A DNA stretch of 64,000 bases from Sphingobacterium allocomposti (GCF_008124885.1 NZ_VNHX01000001.1:248001-312000), one strand, 5' to 3'. Positions 44,938 through 55,163 are shown, numbered from the stretch's first letter. A program made the numbers and translations. Notes: generated by a model not told the origin, from the sequence alone.

Positions 44938-45203
44938 ATGTGAATAGTTATTTTTGTTTAATCATTTTCTGCGTAATTCCAAGTTTTACCCATTCGTACC
45001 TATCTTCAATGGTATTCCTGAACCCGTTACGCCCATTTCCTGTGCCTCCGGCAGTTAATGGCATCCATGAGCTTACTACGTTGGGATATTCATCTGTGTT
45101 TACATCTTACTGTATGCATGAATCCCCGTATTTGTTTTTATGGCACTCACGCTACTTCGCGGTCATTCCTAACGGATCCCACTTCGCGTCTTTTACGGCT
45201 TGG
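44938..45203. other. Gap between DUF4920 gene and tsaC-type gene
   Basis: 266 bases without a supportable gene. Plus-strand open frames that cross it also cover both flanking genes on the opposite strand and have no family resemblance. Confidence 0.5.
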
Positions 45204-45785
45204 TTACTTACGCAAAAACGCAAACTTGCCGCTCGGGTCGATTTTCATAACAGTGGACGACTTTCCGTCCCCTTTTTCGTGCTGCCCGTACCCGACAATG
45301 TAGTCTACCCCCCCTTTTACCACGGGCGAGATGTCGTCGAAACAGGTGGGCGATGGTTCACCGCTTATATTTGCTGAAGTCGATATAAGCGGCTTTCTGA
45401 AACGCTGGAGCAACTGCTCACAAAACGGGTGCCGCACGATACGTATACCTATACTGCCGTCTACTGCAACGGCATTCTTAGCAAGGTTTTTTGCATTCGA
45501 ATAGACGATAGTGAGCGGTTTGTCGGCATATTCAATGAGCTCGTATGCTACTTCTGGAACATCATTTACGTAGCTGGCTAACTGATTGTCGTTGTGCAAC
45601 AGTACAATCAGGCTTTTGGTCTTCTCGCGTCCTTTTAAGGCGAACACTTTTTCCACGGCCGCTTCGTTGGTGGCATCACATCCAATCCCCCATATGGTAT
45701 CTGTCGGGTAAAGAATAAGCCCTCCGTTTTTCAACGTTTCAAGGGCTTTATTCAGATCGTCTTTATTTACTAGATGAGGGCTCAT
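45204..45785 (-). CDS. L-threonylcarbamoyladenylate synthase (TsaC/Sua5/YwlC type)
   Basis: A 193-residue single-domain protein. Motifs are GGLILYPTDTIWGIGCDATN, ALKGREKTKSLIVLLHND, SIGIRIVRHPFCEQLL and PLISTSANISGEPSP. It makes threonylcarbamoyl-AMP, the first step of the t6A37 modification of tRNAs reading ANN codons. It starts 2 nt after the dapD stop on the same strand, so the two are probably coupled. Confidence 0.95.
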   Translation of the reverse strand: MSPHLVNKDDLNKALETLKNGGLILYPTDTIWGIGCDATNEAAVEKVFALKGREKTKSLIVLLHNDNQLASYVNDVPEVAYELIEYADKPLTIVYSNAKNLAKNAVAVDGSIGIRIVRHPFCEQLLQRFRKPLISTSANISGEPSPTCFDDISPVVKGGVDYIVGYGQHEKGDGKSSTVMKIDPSGKFAFLRK

Positions 45786-45787
45786 GG

Positions 45788-46615
45788 TTACACAGCAACG
45801 TTATGGTCGCGCAGCGCATCGTTCAGCGACGTTTTTTTATCCGTCGATTCCTTGCGCTTTCCAATAATTAGTGCACAAGGCACCTGATATTCTCCTGCGG
45901 GGAATTTTTTGGTATATGATCCCGGGATGACAACAGAACGGGCGGGAACATATCCTTTATACTCGATCGGCTCAGAACCCGACACGTCGATGATCTTTGT
46001 CGATGCCGTAAGCACCACGTTGGCGCCTAAGACAGCTTCCGTTTCGACGCGTACACCTTCTACGACAATGGCACGTGAGCCGACGAAGACGTTGTCTTCA
46101 ATGATAACGGGAGCCGCTTGTACAGGCTCCAACACACCGCCAATTCCGACACCCCCACTTAGGTGGACATGTTTACCTATTTGTGCGCAGGAACCGACAG
46201 TGGCCCACGTGTCGACCATAGTGCCCTCGTCCACGTAGGCGCCGATGTTAACATAGGACGGCATCATAATGACGCCTTTGGACAGGTAAGCACCATAACG
46301 GGCGCTTGCTCCGGGCACGACGCGTACACCTAGCTCCTTGTAGTTTGTCTTTAATTTCATCTTATCGTGGTATACGAAAGGACCGTTGTCGATCTCTTTC
46401 ATCTCACGGATTGGGAAATAGAGGATTACTGCTTTCTTTATCCAGTCGTTAACGTGCCAGCGGCTACCGATGCGTTCTGCAACCCTGATCTCTCCATCAT
46501 CCAATTTTTGGATGACAACAGTTATGGCTTCAAAATATTCTTTATATTCCAACAATTTCCTGTCTTCCCAAGCGTCTTCAACTAATTTTTGCAGTTTTTG
46601 TAATTCTAATTCCAT
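45788..46615 (-). CDS. dapD: 2,3,4,5-tetrahydropyridine-2,6-dicarboxylate N-succinyltransferase
   Basis: A 275-residue protein of normal length. The helical N-terminal domain (LQKLVEDAWEDRKLLEYKEY) is followed by a left-handed beta-helix of hexapeptide repeats (GVIMMPSYVNIGAYVDEGTM; GIGGVLEPVQAAPVIIEDN). It catalyses the succinyl-CoA step of lysine and diaminopimelate synthesis. It heads a two-gene unit with the tsaC-type gene and has its own promoter. Confidence 0.97.
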   Translation of the reverse strand: MELELQKLQKLVEDAWEDRKLLEYKEYFEAITVVIQKLDDGEIRVAERIGSRWHVNDWIKKAVILYFPIREMKEIDNGPFVYHDKMKLKTNYKELGVRVVPGASARYGAYLSKGVIMMPSYVNIGAYVDEGTMVDTWATVGSCAQIGKHVHLSGGVGIGGVLEPVQAAPVIIEDNVFVGSRAIVVEGVRVETEAVLGANVVLTASTKIIDVSGSEPIEYKGYVPARSVVIPGSYTKKFPAGEYQVPCALIIGKRKESTDKKTSLNDALRDHNVAV

Positions 46616-46686
46616 GTGATAAAAATAAAATTTAAAAAGTTAAAAAAGAGTTTCAACAGGATATACGCGTGCTACTCTTTTGTTGC

Positions 46687-46694
46687 AAACTTAC
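46687..46694 (-). promoter_or_regulatory. dapD promoter, -7 box TAAGTTTG
   Basis: On the minus strand TAAGTTTG matches TAnnTTTG and lies 71 nt upstream of the dapD start. Confidence 0.65.
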
Positions 46695-46837
46695 ATAAAT
46701 TCATTTTAATTGTTGGATATATAAAGGAATTTGTATAGCACTCCCTTGCCTCTGTCGGCCGACCTTTATAGCCGGAATGGCGTAATTTTTTTAAGGGAAG
46801 ACCCAGTATGCCCAGCTAAATTTAGTTTAATTTCAAG

Positions 46838-46845
46838 TATTTTTG
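46838..46845 (+). promoter_or_regulatory. Promoter of the S4 gene, -7 box TATTTTTG
   Basis: TATTTTTG ends only five bases before ATG 46851, so the transcript would start at or next to the start codon. Confidence 0.5.
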
Positions 46846-46850
46846 TGTTT

Positions 46851-47258
46851 ATGGAATCAGGAACAGAAAAGCTGAGAATAGATAAATACCTTTGGGCCAT
46901 CCGGATCTTCAAGACGCGGAGCTTGGCTACGGAGGCTTGTAAAGCGGGACGCGTCAAGCTTAACGGACAGAACGTGAAGCCTTCGTATGTTGTGAAGGTA
47001 GGCGAGGTATACGCCATACAAAAAGGAGTAGAGCGAAAGGTGATTAAGGTGACTGGCCTGCTGGAACGCCGTGTGGATGCTAAAACAGCTGTGCAGTTTT
47101 ACGAAGACCAGACGCCTGTCGAAGATACATATGCTTTTAAGTCGGTGTTCCAGGCTCCTGTGCTAAAACGGGATCGCGGAACCGGCCGTCCGACAAAAAA
47201 GGACCGGCGGGAAATCGACGAACTCAAAACGGACTGGTGGGAAGAAGAGGAAGGTTAA
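46851..47258 (+). CDS. S4-domain RNA-binding protein (Hsp15/HslR-like)
   Basis: I start at ATG 46851 (135 residues); upstream in-frame codons from 46731 contain the promoter and do not look like protein. The S4 domain is LRIDKYLWAIRIFKTRSLAT through KLNGQNVKPSYVVKVGEVYA. The C-terminal part is charged (RDRGTGRPTKKDRREIDELK) as in Hsp15-like proteins, which rescue 50S subunits carrying peptidyl-tRNA. The next gene, a membrane regulator, begins 8 nt after its stop. Confidence 0.9.
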   Translation: MESGTEKLRIDKYLWAIRIFKTRSLATEACKAGRVKLNGQNVKPSYVVKVGEVYAIQKGVERKVIKVTGLLERRVDAKTAVQFYEDQTPVEDTYAFKSVFQAPVLKRDRGTGRPTKKDRREIDELKTDWWEEEEG

Positions 47259-47266
47259 AAGCATAG

Positions 47267-48895
47267 ATGAAGCTGTTCTTTCTATATGTCCTGACCATTA
47301 GTATATCGGTTGTGGTGAGTTGCTGTGATGCGTATGCGCAGGCAGACTCCGCTTTGTGGGAACTGTCGAATGTTCTGTCGGCGAAAGCGAGCTTCGAACA
47401 GGATAAGAACGCCCGGATCGAACAATTAAAGAGAGCGTTCCGTCAAGAGCCGACAGCGCTGCGAAAGCGGCAAACTGCGTTGCGGTTAGCTGATGAATAT
47501 AAGAAATATCAAATTGACTCGGCGATTAAGTATATCTCGGTAGTGAAGAGTCTCGGCGAACAGGAAAAAAATGCCTTCGCGACAAACCAAGCGTCTATTT
47601 ACCTAGCTGGTTTATACTCATCTGCCGGTAAGTTTATCGAATGTGAGCAATTGTTGAGGAGCGTCAGGAGAAACGAACTCGCAGAAGAGCTCTTGCCCGC
47701 GTATTTTGAATCGTATACAGCGTTTAACAGTCACTATGGACAAAGTAGCGATAACGAGTTGTATTTCCGTAGGAGCGAAGTGTACAGAGACTCGCTTCTA
47801 TCCGTTCTTGATACAGGCTCTTTGGATTTTCAGGTGGCTATCGCAACCCGGTACCTGTTTAGGAACGACGCCGAGCAAGCTGAACATATTCTACAGACAC
47901 TTTTGAAGTCGACAACTGACGAGCAGCCCGAACGGGGACTTATTGCTTACCTAATTGGCGTTATCTATAAAAACAGAGGAGACGTTGATAGACAATTGTA
48001 CTATTTCGCTCTGTCTGCCATTTCAGATACGAAGAATGTTGTAAAGGACAATGCTTCCCTGCAAAGCTTAGCCCAATGTTTCTATAAAATGGGGGATATC
48101 GACCGAGCATTCTTGTTTATCCAAGAGGCGATCAACGACTCAGAGTTTTGTAATGTCCGCTACCGTTCGTTGGAAAATTCTTCATTTTATTCGATCATCA
48201 ATGCGGCCTTTCAAGACAAAGAGCAGGCAAAAAAACGTATGTTATGGCACAACCTCGCTGTCATTAGCTTTTTGACCTTCTTATTGATTGTCGCGCTCTT
48301 CATATTGTATATTCAATTGAAAAAGCTTCGAGCAGCCCGGGCTAGTCTCCACGATGCGAATCAGGAACTAAAAGAACTAAACGCCCAGCTTCTCGACGTA
48401 AATAGGGACCTCTCGGAATCCAATCATATTAAGGAAGCGTACATCGCTCAGTTTTTCGACCTCTGCTCAAACTATATTGATAAAATCGACGAGCAACGAA
48501 AAGTGCTACTCAAAAAGTTTACTGCCAAACAATATGATGAGATAAGCAGGCTTTTGAAATCGCAAGACTTGCTGAAAAACGAGCTGGAAGAGCTATACCA
48601 TAATTTTGATATTATTTTTCTGAATCTGTACCCCTCCTTTATTGACGACTTCAACAATCTATTGCGGCCCGACGAACGAATCATACTAAAAACGGGCGAA
48701 CTGCTAAATACGGAACTCCGCATATTTGCGTTGATCCGGCTCGGAATTACAGACTCCGCTAAGATCGCATCTTTCCTTCGCTACTCCTTACGTACCGTGT
48801 ATAACTATCGGGTAAAGGTGCGGGCAAAGGTCGCCGGCTCGAAGGATGAGTTCGAAGAGAGAATCCGAAATATAGGTGATTTTCGTTCCATGTAG
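47267..48895 (+). CDS. Membrane-bound PUL regulator with TPR-like sensor and DUF6377-type output
   Basis: A 542-residue protein with signal peptide (MKLFFLYVLTISISVVVSCC). A helical TPR-like periplasmic part (about 25-320) is followed by one membrane helix (LAVISFLTFLLIVALFILYI, about 328-348) and a coiled coil (LHDANQELKELNAQLLDVNR). The cytoplasmic part ends in a helix-turn-helix-like segment LGITDSAKIASFLRYSLRTV. This is the build of DUF6377 regulators next to SusCD genes. It probably senses a glycan fragment in the periplasm and controls the locus that follows. It lies upstream of the second SusC gene, which has its own promoter. Confidence 0.85.
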   Translation: MKLFFLYVLTISISVVVSCCDAYAQADSALWELSNVLSAKASFEQDKNARIEQLKRAFRQEPTALRKRQTALRLADEYKKYQIDSAIKYISVVKSLGEQEKNAFATNQASIYLAGLYSSAGKFIECEQLLRSVRRNELAEELLPAYFESYTAFNSHYGQSSDNELYFRRSEVYRDSLLSVLDTGSLDFQVAIATRYLFRNDAEQAEHILQTLLKSTTDEQPERGLIAYLIGVIYKNRGDVDRQLYYFALSAISDTKNVVKDNASLQSLAQCFYKMGDIDRAFLFIQEAINDSEFCNVRYRSLENSSFYSIINAAFQDKEQAKKRMLWHNLAVISFLTFLLIVALFILYIQLKKLRAARASLHDANQELKELNAQLLDVNRDLSESNHIKEAYIAQFFDLCSNYIDKIDEQRKVLLKKFTAKQYDEISRLLKSQDLLKNELEELYHNFDIIFLNLYPSFIDDFNNLLRPDERIILKTGELLNTELRIFALIRLGITDSAKIASFLRYSLRTVYNYRVKVRAKVAGSKDEFEERIRNIGDFRSM

Positions 48896-49029
48896 ACGTG
48901 TCGTTGGTTTACTTTTTGGATTGTCTGTTTTTCTCTAACTTACTGTGTGATAGGTTTTTGTTTGTTTTTCTTGGTTACTTTTCATTCGCGGTGCCCGTCC
49001 GGTAGGCTTATTCCGTTAGAGGAGTTATA

Positions 49030-49037
49030 TACCTTTG
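49030..49037 (+). promoter_or_regulatory. Promoter of utilisation locus 2, -7 box TACCTTTG
   Basis: An exact TAnnTTTG match 56 nt upstream of the SusC start. It supports a separate inducible transcript starting after the regulator gene. Confidence 0.7.
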
Positions 49038-49093
49038 CTACGTTCTTCGGAACCACAATTATATTCCAAACAACACATAAAATTATAAGACCT

Positions 49094-52066
49094 ATGGCAT
49101 TTCTTATCAGAATGACGCGTCCTATTTTCTTCTTTGTTTTGTTATGCACCCAGGTCACGCTTTTCGGGCAGACGGGTATAACAATACGGGGAAGAGTGCA
49201 GGACGGACAGACGGACGCGCCGATCTCCGGTGCAACTCTTACCGTTACGGGTACGTCCTTGGCGACTTCCACCAACGAGTCCGGAAGTTTCAGTCTTCAG
49301 AACGTCCCTCGCGGCGCCACCTTAACGATCTCGTATATCGGTTACGAGACGAGTACGCTTGTGATTCAAGATGACTACATCGAGGTTCTTCTACAACCGA
49401 ACACATCGTCGCTGGAAGATGTTGTGGTTATCGGTTACGGGTCGGTGAAACGCAGAGATGTTACCACGGCGATATCAAGCGTGTCATTAGACGACCTGAA
49501 CGAACGTCCCATCGTCTCTGCGGGACAAGCTATTCAGGGACGGGCAGCGGGCGTATCCGTTATCCAGCCTAATGGGGCTCCGGGAGGAGAAACCTCTATA
49601 CGTATTCGTGGTACGACCTCCTTTAACGCCAACAACGATCCGTTGTATGTTGTTGATGGTGTGCCGGTAGATAACCTCAACTTCCTTTCTCCAAACGACA
49701 TCGCGGATATGCAGATCCTTAAAGACGCGTCCTCTGCGGCAATCTATGGATCACGGGCAGCAAACGGGGTGGTGTTGATCACCACGAAGCAGGGAAAAGC
49801 GGGCGACGCGAAAATAGCGTTTAATATGCAGGCCACCCAGAATAAGGTAATCAGTAAGTTAGAATCGCTTAATGCAGCTCAGTATAAAGAACTTCAGGAC
49901 GAAATCGGTGTTGTTCATCTGCCGGAAGGGCTACCCGATCGCACGAACTGGTTTGATGAAACATTCACGGACGGACTCATGCAAAATTATCAGTTGTCTA
50001 TTGCCGATGGAACGGATAGACTGCGTTACTTCCTTTCTGGCGGTTACCTGAATGAGTCGGGTATCATTGAATCTTCTTTTTATCGGCGCTACAACTTCAG
50101 GGGAAATATTGAGAACAACGTTCGGGATTGGTTGAAGATTAATGCGAATATTGCATACTCCGACGACAACCGCAACGGCATCAATACCGGAAACGGAGCC
50201 AACCGCGGAGGCGTCGTTCTTGCGGTCATCAATACACCTACTTATGCCGAAGTGTGGGACCCGTATAATCCGTCGCATTACAACACGAATTTTTATGGTG
50301 TGAATATCACCAGCCCGTTGGAGAATATCGCCCGGACGAAGAATAATAAGGGGCGTGAGAATCGTATTATTGCTTCCGGAAGCGCTACCGTGACATTTAG
50401 CCCGGCGTTAAACTTTAGAACTATGCTATCTTTAGACCGCCGGAATGGACTCACGACTACGTTTTTAGATCCTATCTCCACGAGCTGGGGAAGAACACAA
50501 TACGGACAGGCGTCCGACAGTCGGAATATGAACACTGTACTTACGTTCGACAATGTACTTAACTACAACAAGCAGTACGGGAAACACGGAGTCGACGTAA
50601 TGGCCGGAACATCCTGGACGGCTTCTGACTACCGAAACAGTTGGATTAATGGTTCGCACTTCAGAAATGATCTGATCGAGACGCTAAATGTTGCGAACAG
50701 GATTTCCTGGACTGAGACAGGATCGGGGGCCTCGCAGTGGGCCATCATGTCGCTTTTCGGCCGTATATCCTACAACTTCGACGGAAAATATTTATTAACA
50801 GCTAACTTAAGGGGCGACGGGTCGTCAAAGTTGCATCCCGACTATAGGTGGGGAACCTTCCCATCAGTTTCTGCCGGCTGGCGTTTATCTGCGGAGAACT
50901 TCTTGGCTGACGTCGCGTGGCTGAACGATCTGAAAATCCGAGGCGGCTGGGGACAGACCGGTAATCAATCAGGACTGAATGATTATGCCTATCTCCAGAT
51001 GTACCGGATAAACCGCGTGGCGTGGTTTGTCACGGGTCAGGAAAACGCCTTGCCGACAATTAATCAGGCGAATCTACGCACGCGTGACCTGCGGTGGGAA
51101 ACAACGACACAGGCAAATGTGGGGGTAGACTTTACGGGCTTCTCGAATAGGCTAACCATAAATCTGGACTACTACCATAAACGAACAAAAGACATGTTGA
51201 TGTTTGCGCAGGTACCAACCGGTGCCGCTGAGGTAGGTTCAATTATGCGTAACGAGGGGATAATGACCAATCGTGGATTGGAGCTGAATGTAAGCAGTAA
51301 AAACCTGGTTAACGATGTCCGTTGGTCTACAGATTTTAATATTTCGTTCAATCGAAACAAGCTGGTAGATCTGGAACTGCAGAAAATCTACAGTGCCGCC
51401 CGTACATCCGATTTCATTAGTGAGGATGTGGTGAGAAATGAACCCGGACGGCCCCTAGGAGGCTTTTTCGGGTATATAAGCGATGGTGTCGATCCGGAAA
51501 CAGGTGAGCTGATGTACAGAGACATAAACGGAGACGGACGTATATCATCTTCGGACCGCACGTATATTGGTGACCCGAACCCAGACTTCATCTTTGGTTT
51601 AACCAATAATATTAGCTACAAGGGGTTTCACCTGAGCGTATTCCTTCAAGGCTCGTATGGGAACGACGTCTTTAATGCGTCACGTATAGAAACAGAAGGA
51701 ATGTATGATGGAAAGAATCAGTCGGTGCGCGTATTGGAGAGGTGGCGAGTACCAGGACAACAGACGGTGGTACCGAAAGCTGGCTTTGACCTGAAAAATT
51801 CCAGTTATTTCGTGGAAGACGGAAGTTATTTACGAGTAAAAAATATCTCGTTGTCATACGATGTTAATAGTGCACGTTTAGGAAACCTTGGCATACGGAA
51901 GCTACAGCCGTTTATTTCTGTGAGTAATGTGCTGACTGTGACAAAATACACGGGATTTGATCCCGAAGTGAATCAATGGGGCAACAACGGAGCTGTGCAA
52001 GGCATTGACTGGGGTACGTATCCGCAAAACAGAGCGTTTGTTGCAGGATTGAACCTAGAGTTTTAA
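49094..52066 (+). CDS. SusC/RagA-type TonB-dependent receptor, locus 2
   Basis: I start at ATG 49094 (990 residues), since MAFLIRMTRPIFFFVLLCTQ begins the signal peptide and the promoter lies between 48947 (outer ATG) and this codon. A carboxypeptidase-regulatory-like domain (GRVQDGQTDAPISGATLTVT) is followed by a plug (LEDVVVIGYGSVKRRDVTTA; NDPLYVVDGVPV) and a long barrel ending AGLNLEF. Together with the SusD downstream it should import the glucan fragments cut by the GH30 enzyme of the same locus. Confidence 0.95.
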   Translation: MAFLIRMTRPIFFFVLLCTQVTLFGQTGITIRGRVQDGQTDAPISGATLTVTGTSLATSTNESGSFSLQNVPRGATLTISYIGYETSTLVIQDDYIEVLLQPNTSSLEDVVVIGYGSVKRRDVTTAISSVSLDDLNERPIVSAGQAIQGRAAGVSVIQPNGAPGGETSIRIRGTTSFNANNDPLYVVDGVPVDNLNFLSPNDIADMQILKDASSAAIYGSRAANGVVLITTKQGKAGDAKIAFNMQATQNKVISKLESLNAAQYKELQDEIGVVHLPEGLPDRTNWFDETFTDGLMQNYQLSIADGTDRLRYFLSGGYLNESGIIESSFYRRYNFRGNIENNVRDWLKINANIAYSDDNRNGINTGNGANRGGVVLAVINTPTYAEVWDPYNPSHYNTNFYGVNITSPLENIARTKNNKGRENRIIASGSATVTFSPALNFRTMLSLDRRNGLTTTFLDPISTSWGRTQYGQASDSRNMNTVLTFDNVLNYNKQYGKHGVDVMAGTSWTASDYRNSWINGSHFRNDLIETLNVANRISWTETGSGASQWAIMSLFGRISYNFDGKYLLTANLRGDGSSKLHPDYRWGTFPSVSAGWRLSAENFLADVAWLNDLKIRGGWGQTGNQSGLNDYAYLQMYRINRVAWFVTGQENALPTINQANLRTRDLRWETTTQANVGVDFTGFSNRLTINLDYYHKRTKDMLMFAQVPTGAAEVGSIMRNEGIMTNRGLELNVSSKNLVNDVRWSTDFNISFNRNKLVDLELQKIYSAARTSDFISEDVVRNEPGRPLGGFFGYISDGVDPETGELMYRDINGDGRISSSDRTYIGDPNPDFIFGLTNNISYKGFHLSVFLQGSYGNDVFNASRIETEGMYDGKNQSVRVLERWRVPGQQTVVPKAGFDLKNSSYFVEDGSYLRVKNISLSYDVNSARLGNLGIRKLQPFISVSNVLTVTKYTGFDPEVNQWGNNGAVQGIDWGTYPQNRAFVAGLNLEF

Positions 52067-52084
52067 AAACTAATATCGAAGATC

Positions 52085-53605
52085 ATGAAACGATTCTTTT
52101 TTCATATACTTATTTGTGTAAGTACGTTGACGGCACTGTGTGGGTGTTCCTTGATAAAGGATCCGTTAGACTCCTATTCGGATGTCACCGAAGGGATAAA
52201 CGAGGTGGGTGAATTTGTGGCATTTAAAGATAAGGCTGCAGTTCTGAGCCATCGACAGTCGTTGTACGATCAGATTCGGGACCGCCAGGAACATTGGTAC
52301 CTCGACCTGCTGCTGGTAGGCGACGCGCACGCCGACAACGCCTATGCCGGCACCACGGGGGCAGAAGTGCTTCCTTTTGAAAACAATTCCATTGAAGGTT
52401 CGAACTCTGTTTTAGCCCGCGACTGGGAGCGCTATATGGAGGATGTTGCCCGCGCCAACAAGCTTATAGTTTACATAGATTCCGTAGCCGATAATACGTT
52501 AACGACATCGGAGCGTAGGCAGTTCAAAGCTGAAGCGAAGATTTTTAGAGCGATGGTATACTTCGATATGGTAAGGCTTTGGGGCGATGTGCCTATTATC
52601 ACGACCGTGGCGCGTGATATTACTTCGGAGAATATAGAGGAAGTGTATGATTCATACTTTCCCGAGCAGCGATCAGAAAAGGAAGTCTACGAGCAGATCA
52701 AAAAAGATCTGTTGGAAGCTATTCCTGACGCGCCCGCCAACAACCCAACAGACAAAACCAGATTTAGTAAATCCGTTGCTAGGGCCTTATTAGCTAAAGT
52801 GTATGCAGAAAAGCCGCTACGCGACTATAACAAAGTGATTCAGTATGCAGATGAGCTTTCTTCCGACGGATTTGCTTTGGAGGAAGATTTTGCTAACCTT
52901 TTCGGCATGACCGACGATAAGACGGACGCAAGAAAAAGAAATACGAGCGAGTCTATTCTCGAAGGGCAGTTCTTCGCTGGAAACGGAAATTGGGTAACTT
53001 GGATGTTCGGCCGCGATTTGACCAACTACGACGCCAATTTTACCTGGGCGAAATGGGTCACCCCGTCAAGAGATTTAATCAACGCTTTCCAATCGGAAGG
53101 AGACCAGATCCGTTTCAGCGAGTCCATGGTCTTTTATCAAACTACGTGGAGCAACTATTATCCGGCCAACAACTATCCTTTTATGTACAAGATCCGCTCG
53201 GCGGTCAACAGCATCATTAAATATCGGTATGCGGACATCCTCCTTTTAAAAGCCGAAGCCCTGATCCATCGGGACAATCCTGATCTAAATGCGGCGGCAG
53301 CAATTATTGATCAAATACGCACGCGTGCGAAGTTACCTCGACTAAGTGCTTCGGTGCGGAGTAGCAGAGACGCGTTGTCCGAGGCATTGCTCAAGGAAAG
53401 GCGTCTCGAACTGGCATTCGAAGGACAGCGCTGGTTCGATTTAGTACGGCTGAATAAGGTCGAGCCGGTTATGAATACCGTATACGACAGGGATTCAGGA
53501 CGTAGAAGCCGCGTGTATCCGTTTAACAGCTACTCGTATAGACTACCGATACCGCAACGTATTCTCGATCAAAATCCGAACCTTAAACAGAATTTAGGCT
53601 ATTAA
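52085..53605 (+). CDS. SusD/RagB-type glycan-binding lipoprotein, locus 2
   Basis: A 506-residue lipoprotein (TALCGC, Cys 21). SusD/RagB features are the N-terminal helices with RQFKAEAKIFRAMVYFDMVR and LWGDVPIIT, the RFSKSVARALLAKVYAE segment and the C-terminal LLKERRLELAFEGQRWFDLVR, with YPIP-like RLPIPQRILDQNPNLKQN at the end; the last two are diagnostic. It caps the SusC barrel encoded 18 nt upstream. Confidence 0.95.
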   Translation: MKRFFFHILICVSTLTALCGCSLIKDPLDSYSDVTEGINEVGEFVAFKDKAAVLSHRQSLYDQIRDRQEHWYLDLLLVGDAHADNAYAGTTGAEVLPFENNSIEGSNSVLARDWERYMEDVARANKLIVYIDSVADNTLTTSERRQFKAEAKIFRAMVYFDMVRLWGDVPIITTVARDITSENIEEVYDSYFPEQRSEKEVYEQIKKDLLEAIPDAPANNPTDKTRFSKSVARALLAKVYAEKPLRDYNKVIQYADELSSDGFALEEDFANLFGMTDDKTDARKRNTSESILEGQFFAGNGNWVTWMFGRDLTNYDANFTWAKWVTPSRDLINAFQSEGDQIRFSESMVFYQTTWSNYYPANNYPFMYKIRSAVNSIIKYRYADILLLKAEALIHRDNPDLNAAAAIIDQIRTRAKLPRLSASVRSSRDALSEALLKERRLELAFEGQRWFDLVRLNKVEPVMNTVYDRDSGRRSRVYPFNSYSYRLPIPQRILDQNPNLKQNLGY

Positions 53606-53672
53606 CATGTACAAGAGAATTCAGCAATAGGCTGTGGCAAGGCTTATGTTCAATTCCTAAAATATAATTACA

Positions 53673-55163
53673 ATGAAACGTATAAAGAAAACAATACTTT
53701 TTGGAAGTTTATTCAGTCTGATGATCATGGCTTGCGGATCGAGCGGGCCTTCCGACATCGTGCCGGAGGTACCGCCGGCGACAACGGGAGATGTGCTGGT
53801 ATACACGACGACAGCGGCCCGTACCCAGGAATTTCGAAAGTCGTATACCGAGTTTGGTAAAGGTACAAATATGTCGCCAAGAACGGTGCGACTGAACGAA
53901 CAGATACGCTACCAAACCATGGATGGCTTCGGCTCTGCCATAACGGGTTCTACAGCTTACAACTTACTCAAAATGAGTGCGTCGGATAGGAGCAGATTTC
54001 TTAAGGAAACCTTCTCTGTACAGGACGGAATGGGGCAAAGCTATATCCGTGTCGCCATCGGATGTTCCGACTTCTCCTTGAGTGAATATACGCTTAATGA
54101 TATTCCGGGCATCGAACATTTTGCCTTACAGGACGAGGAGAAGAATTATGTAATACCAGTACTGAAGGAAATTTTGACCATTAATCCCTCTATTAAGATC
54201 CTTGGTTCGCCATGGACAGCACCGAGATGGATGAAGGTGAACGACCTGGACCGTCTGCAGGCACACGATTCGTGGACCGGCGGACATTTAAATCCAGCGT
54301 ATTACCAGGACTACGCAACATACTTTGTGAAGTGGATTGAGGCCATGCAAGCGGAGGGCATTGCAATACATGCTATCACACCGCAGAATGAACCATTAAA
54401 CCCCGGCAACTCGGCTTCTATGTTAATGTACTGGAATGAGCAACGTGACTTTGTGCGAGATGCATTAGGACCCAAGTTAAGGCAGGCCGGATTGCAGACT
54501 AAAATCTACGCCTTCGATCATAATTATAACTACGACAATATTGCCAGCCAAGAGGACTATCCGCTTAAAATCTATGCCGATCCAGAAGCTGCGCACTTCT
54601 TTGCTGGGGCTGCCTATCACAACTACGGAGGGGATAAGAAAGAACTCCTCGATATACACGGACGAGCCCCCGAAAAAGAATTAATATTCACGGAAACTTC
54701 TATCGGAACGTGGAATAATGGGCAAAATTTGGGAGTCAGGCTTTTGGACGACATGAAGGAGGTGGGCCTGGGAACGATTAACAATTGGAGCAGAGCCGTC
54801 ATCGTGTGGAATCTTATGTTGGATTCTGAACGCGGACCTAACCGCGAGGGCGGCTGTCAGACCTGCTATGGCGCTGTCGATATCAATGCTGATGATTACA
54901 AGACGATCCGGAAAAATTCGCACTATTTCATTATAGGACATTTATCTGCCGTCATTCAGCCGGGAGCCGTCCGGATCGGAACGGAAGGTTTCCAGGAAGA
55001 AGGGATTGTGCTTTCCGCTTTTAAAAATCCGGACAATAGCTATGCGGTCGTAATGGTCAATGACAATCAGACCAACAAACGGATTACCTTTAGTGACGGG
55101 AAGCGTTTCTTCGGTTATGAAGTCCCGGCGCAGTCTGTGGTGTCCTTCAAATGGAAACAATGA
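53673..55163 (+). CDS. GH30 family glucanase, probably endo-beta-1,6-glucanase, lipoprotein
   Basis: A 496-residue lipoprotein (SLMIMAC, Cys 21). The GH30 barrel is clear: QTMDGFGSAITGSTAYNLLK at the start, RVAIGCSDFSLSEYTLND, ILGSPWTAPRWMK, then the acid/base Glu240 in TPQNEPLN and the nucleophile Glu341 in FTETSIGTWN. A C-terminal beta-sandwich follows. GH30 includes glucosylceramidases and beta-1,6-glucanases; the form and neighbours fit GH30_3 beta-1,6-glucanases, as in the Bacteroides yeast-glucan locus. Its lipid anchor would place it on the cell surface, cutting pustulan-like glucan before uptake. Confidence 0.9.
   Translation: MKRIKKTILFGSLFSLMIMACGSSGPSDIVPEVPPATTGDVLVYTTTAARTQEFRKSYTEFGKGTNMSPRTVRLNEQIRYQTMDGFGSAITGSTAYNLLKMSASDRSRFLKETFSVQDGMGQSYIRVAIGCSDFSLSEYTLNDIPGIEHFALQDEEKNYVIPVLKEILTINPSIKILGSPWTAPRWMKVNDLDRLQAHDSWTGGHLNPAYYQDYATYFVKWIEAMQAEGIAIHAITPQNEPLNPGNSASMLMYWNEQRDFVRDALGPKLRQAGLQTKIYAFDHNYNYDNIASQEDYPLKIYADPEAAHFFAGAAYHNYGGDKKELLDIHGRAPEKELIFTETSIGTWNNGQNLGVRLLDDMKEVGLGTINNWSRAVIVWNLMLDSERGPNREGGCQTCYGAVDINADDYKTIRKNSHYFIIGHLSAVIQPGAVRIGTEGFQEEGIVLSAFKNPDNSYAVVMVNDNQTNKRITFSDGKRFFGYEVPAQSVVSFKWKQ

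Noticed and set aside
44787..45377. Plus-strand frame of 196 codons across the DUF4920 to tsaC gap
   Set aside because: It runs antisense to two supported genes and has no start signal or recognisable domain.
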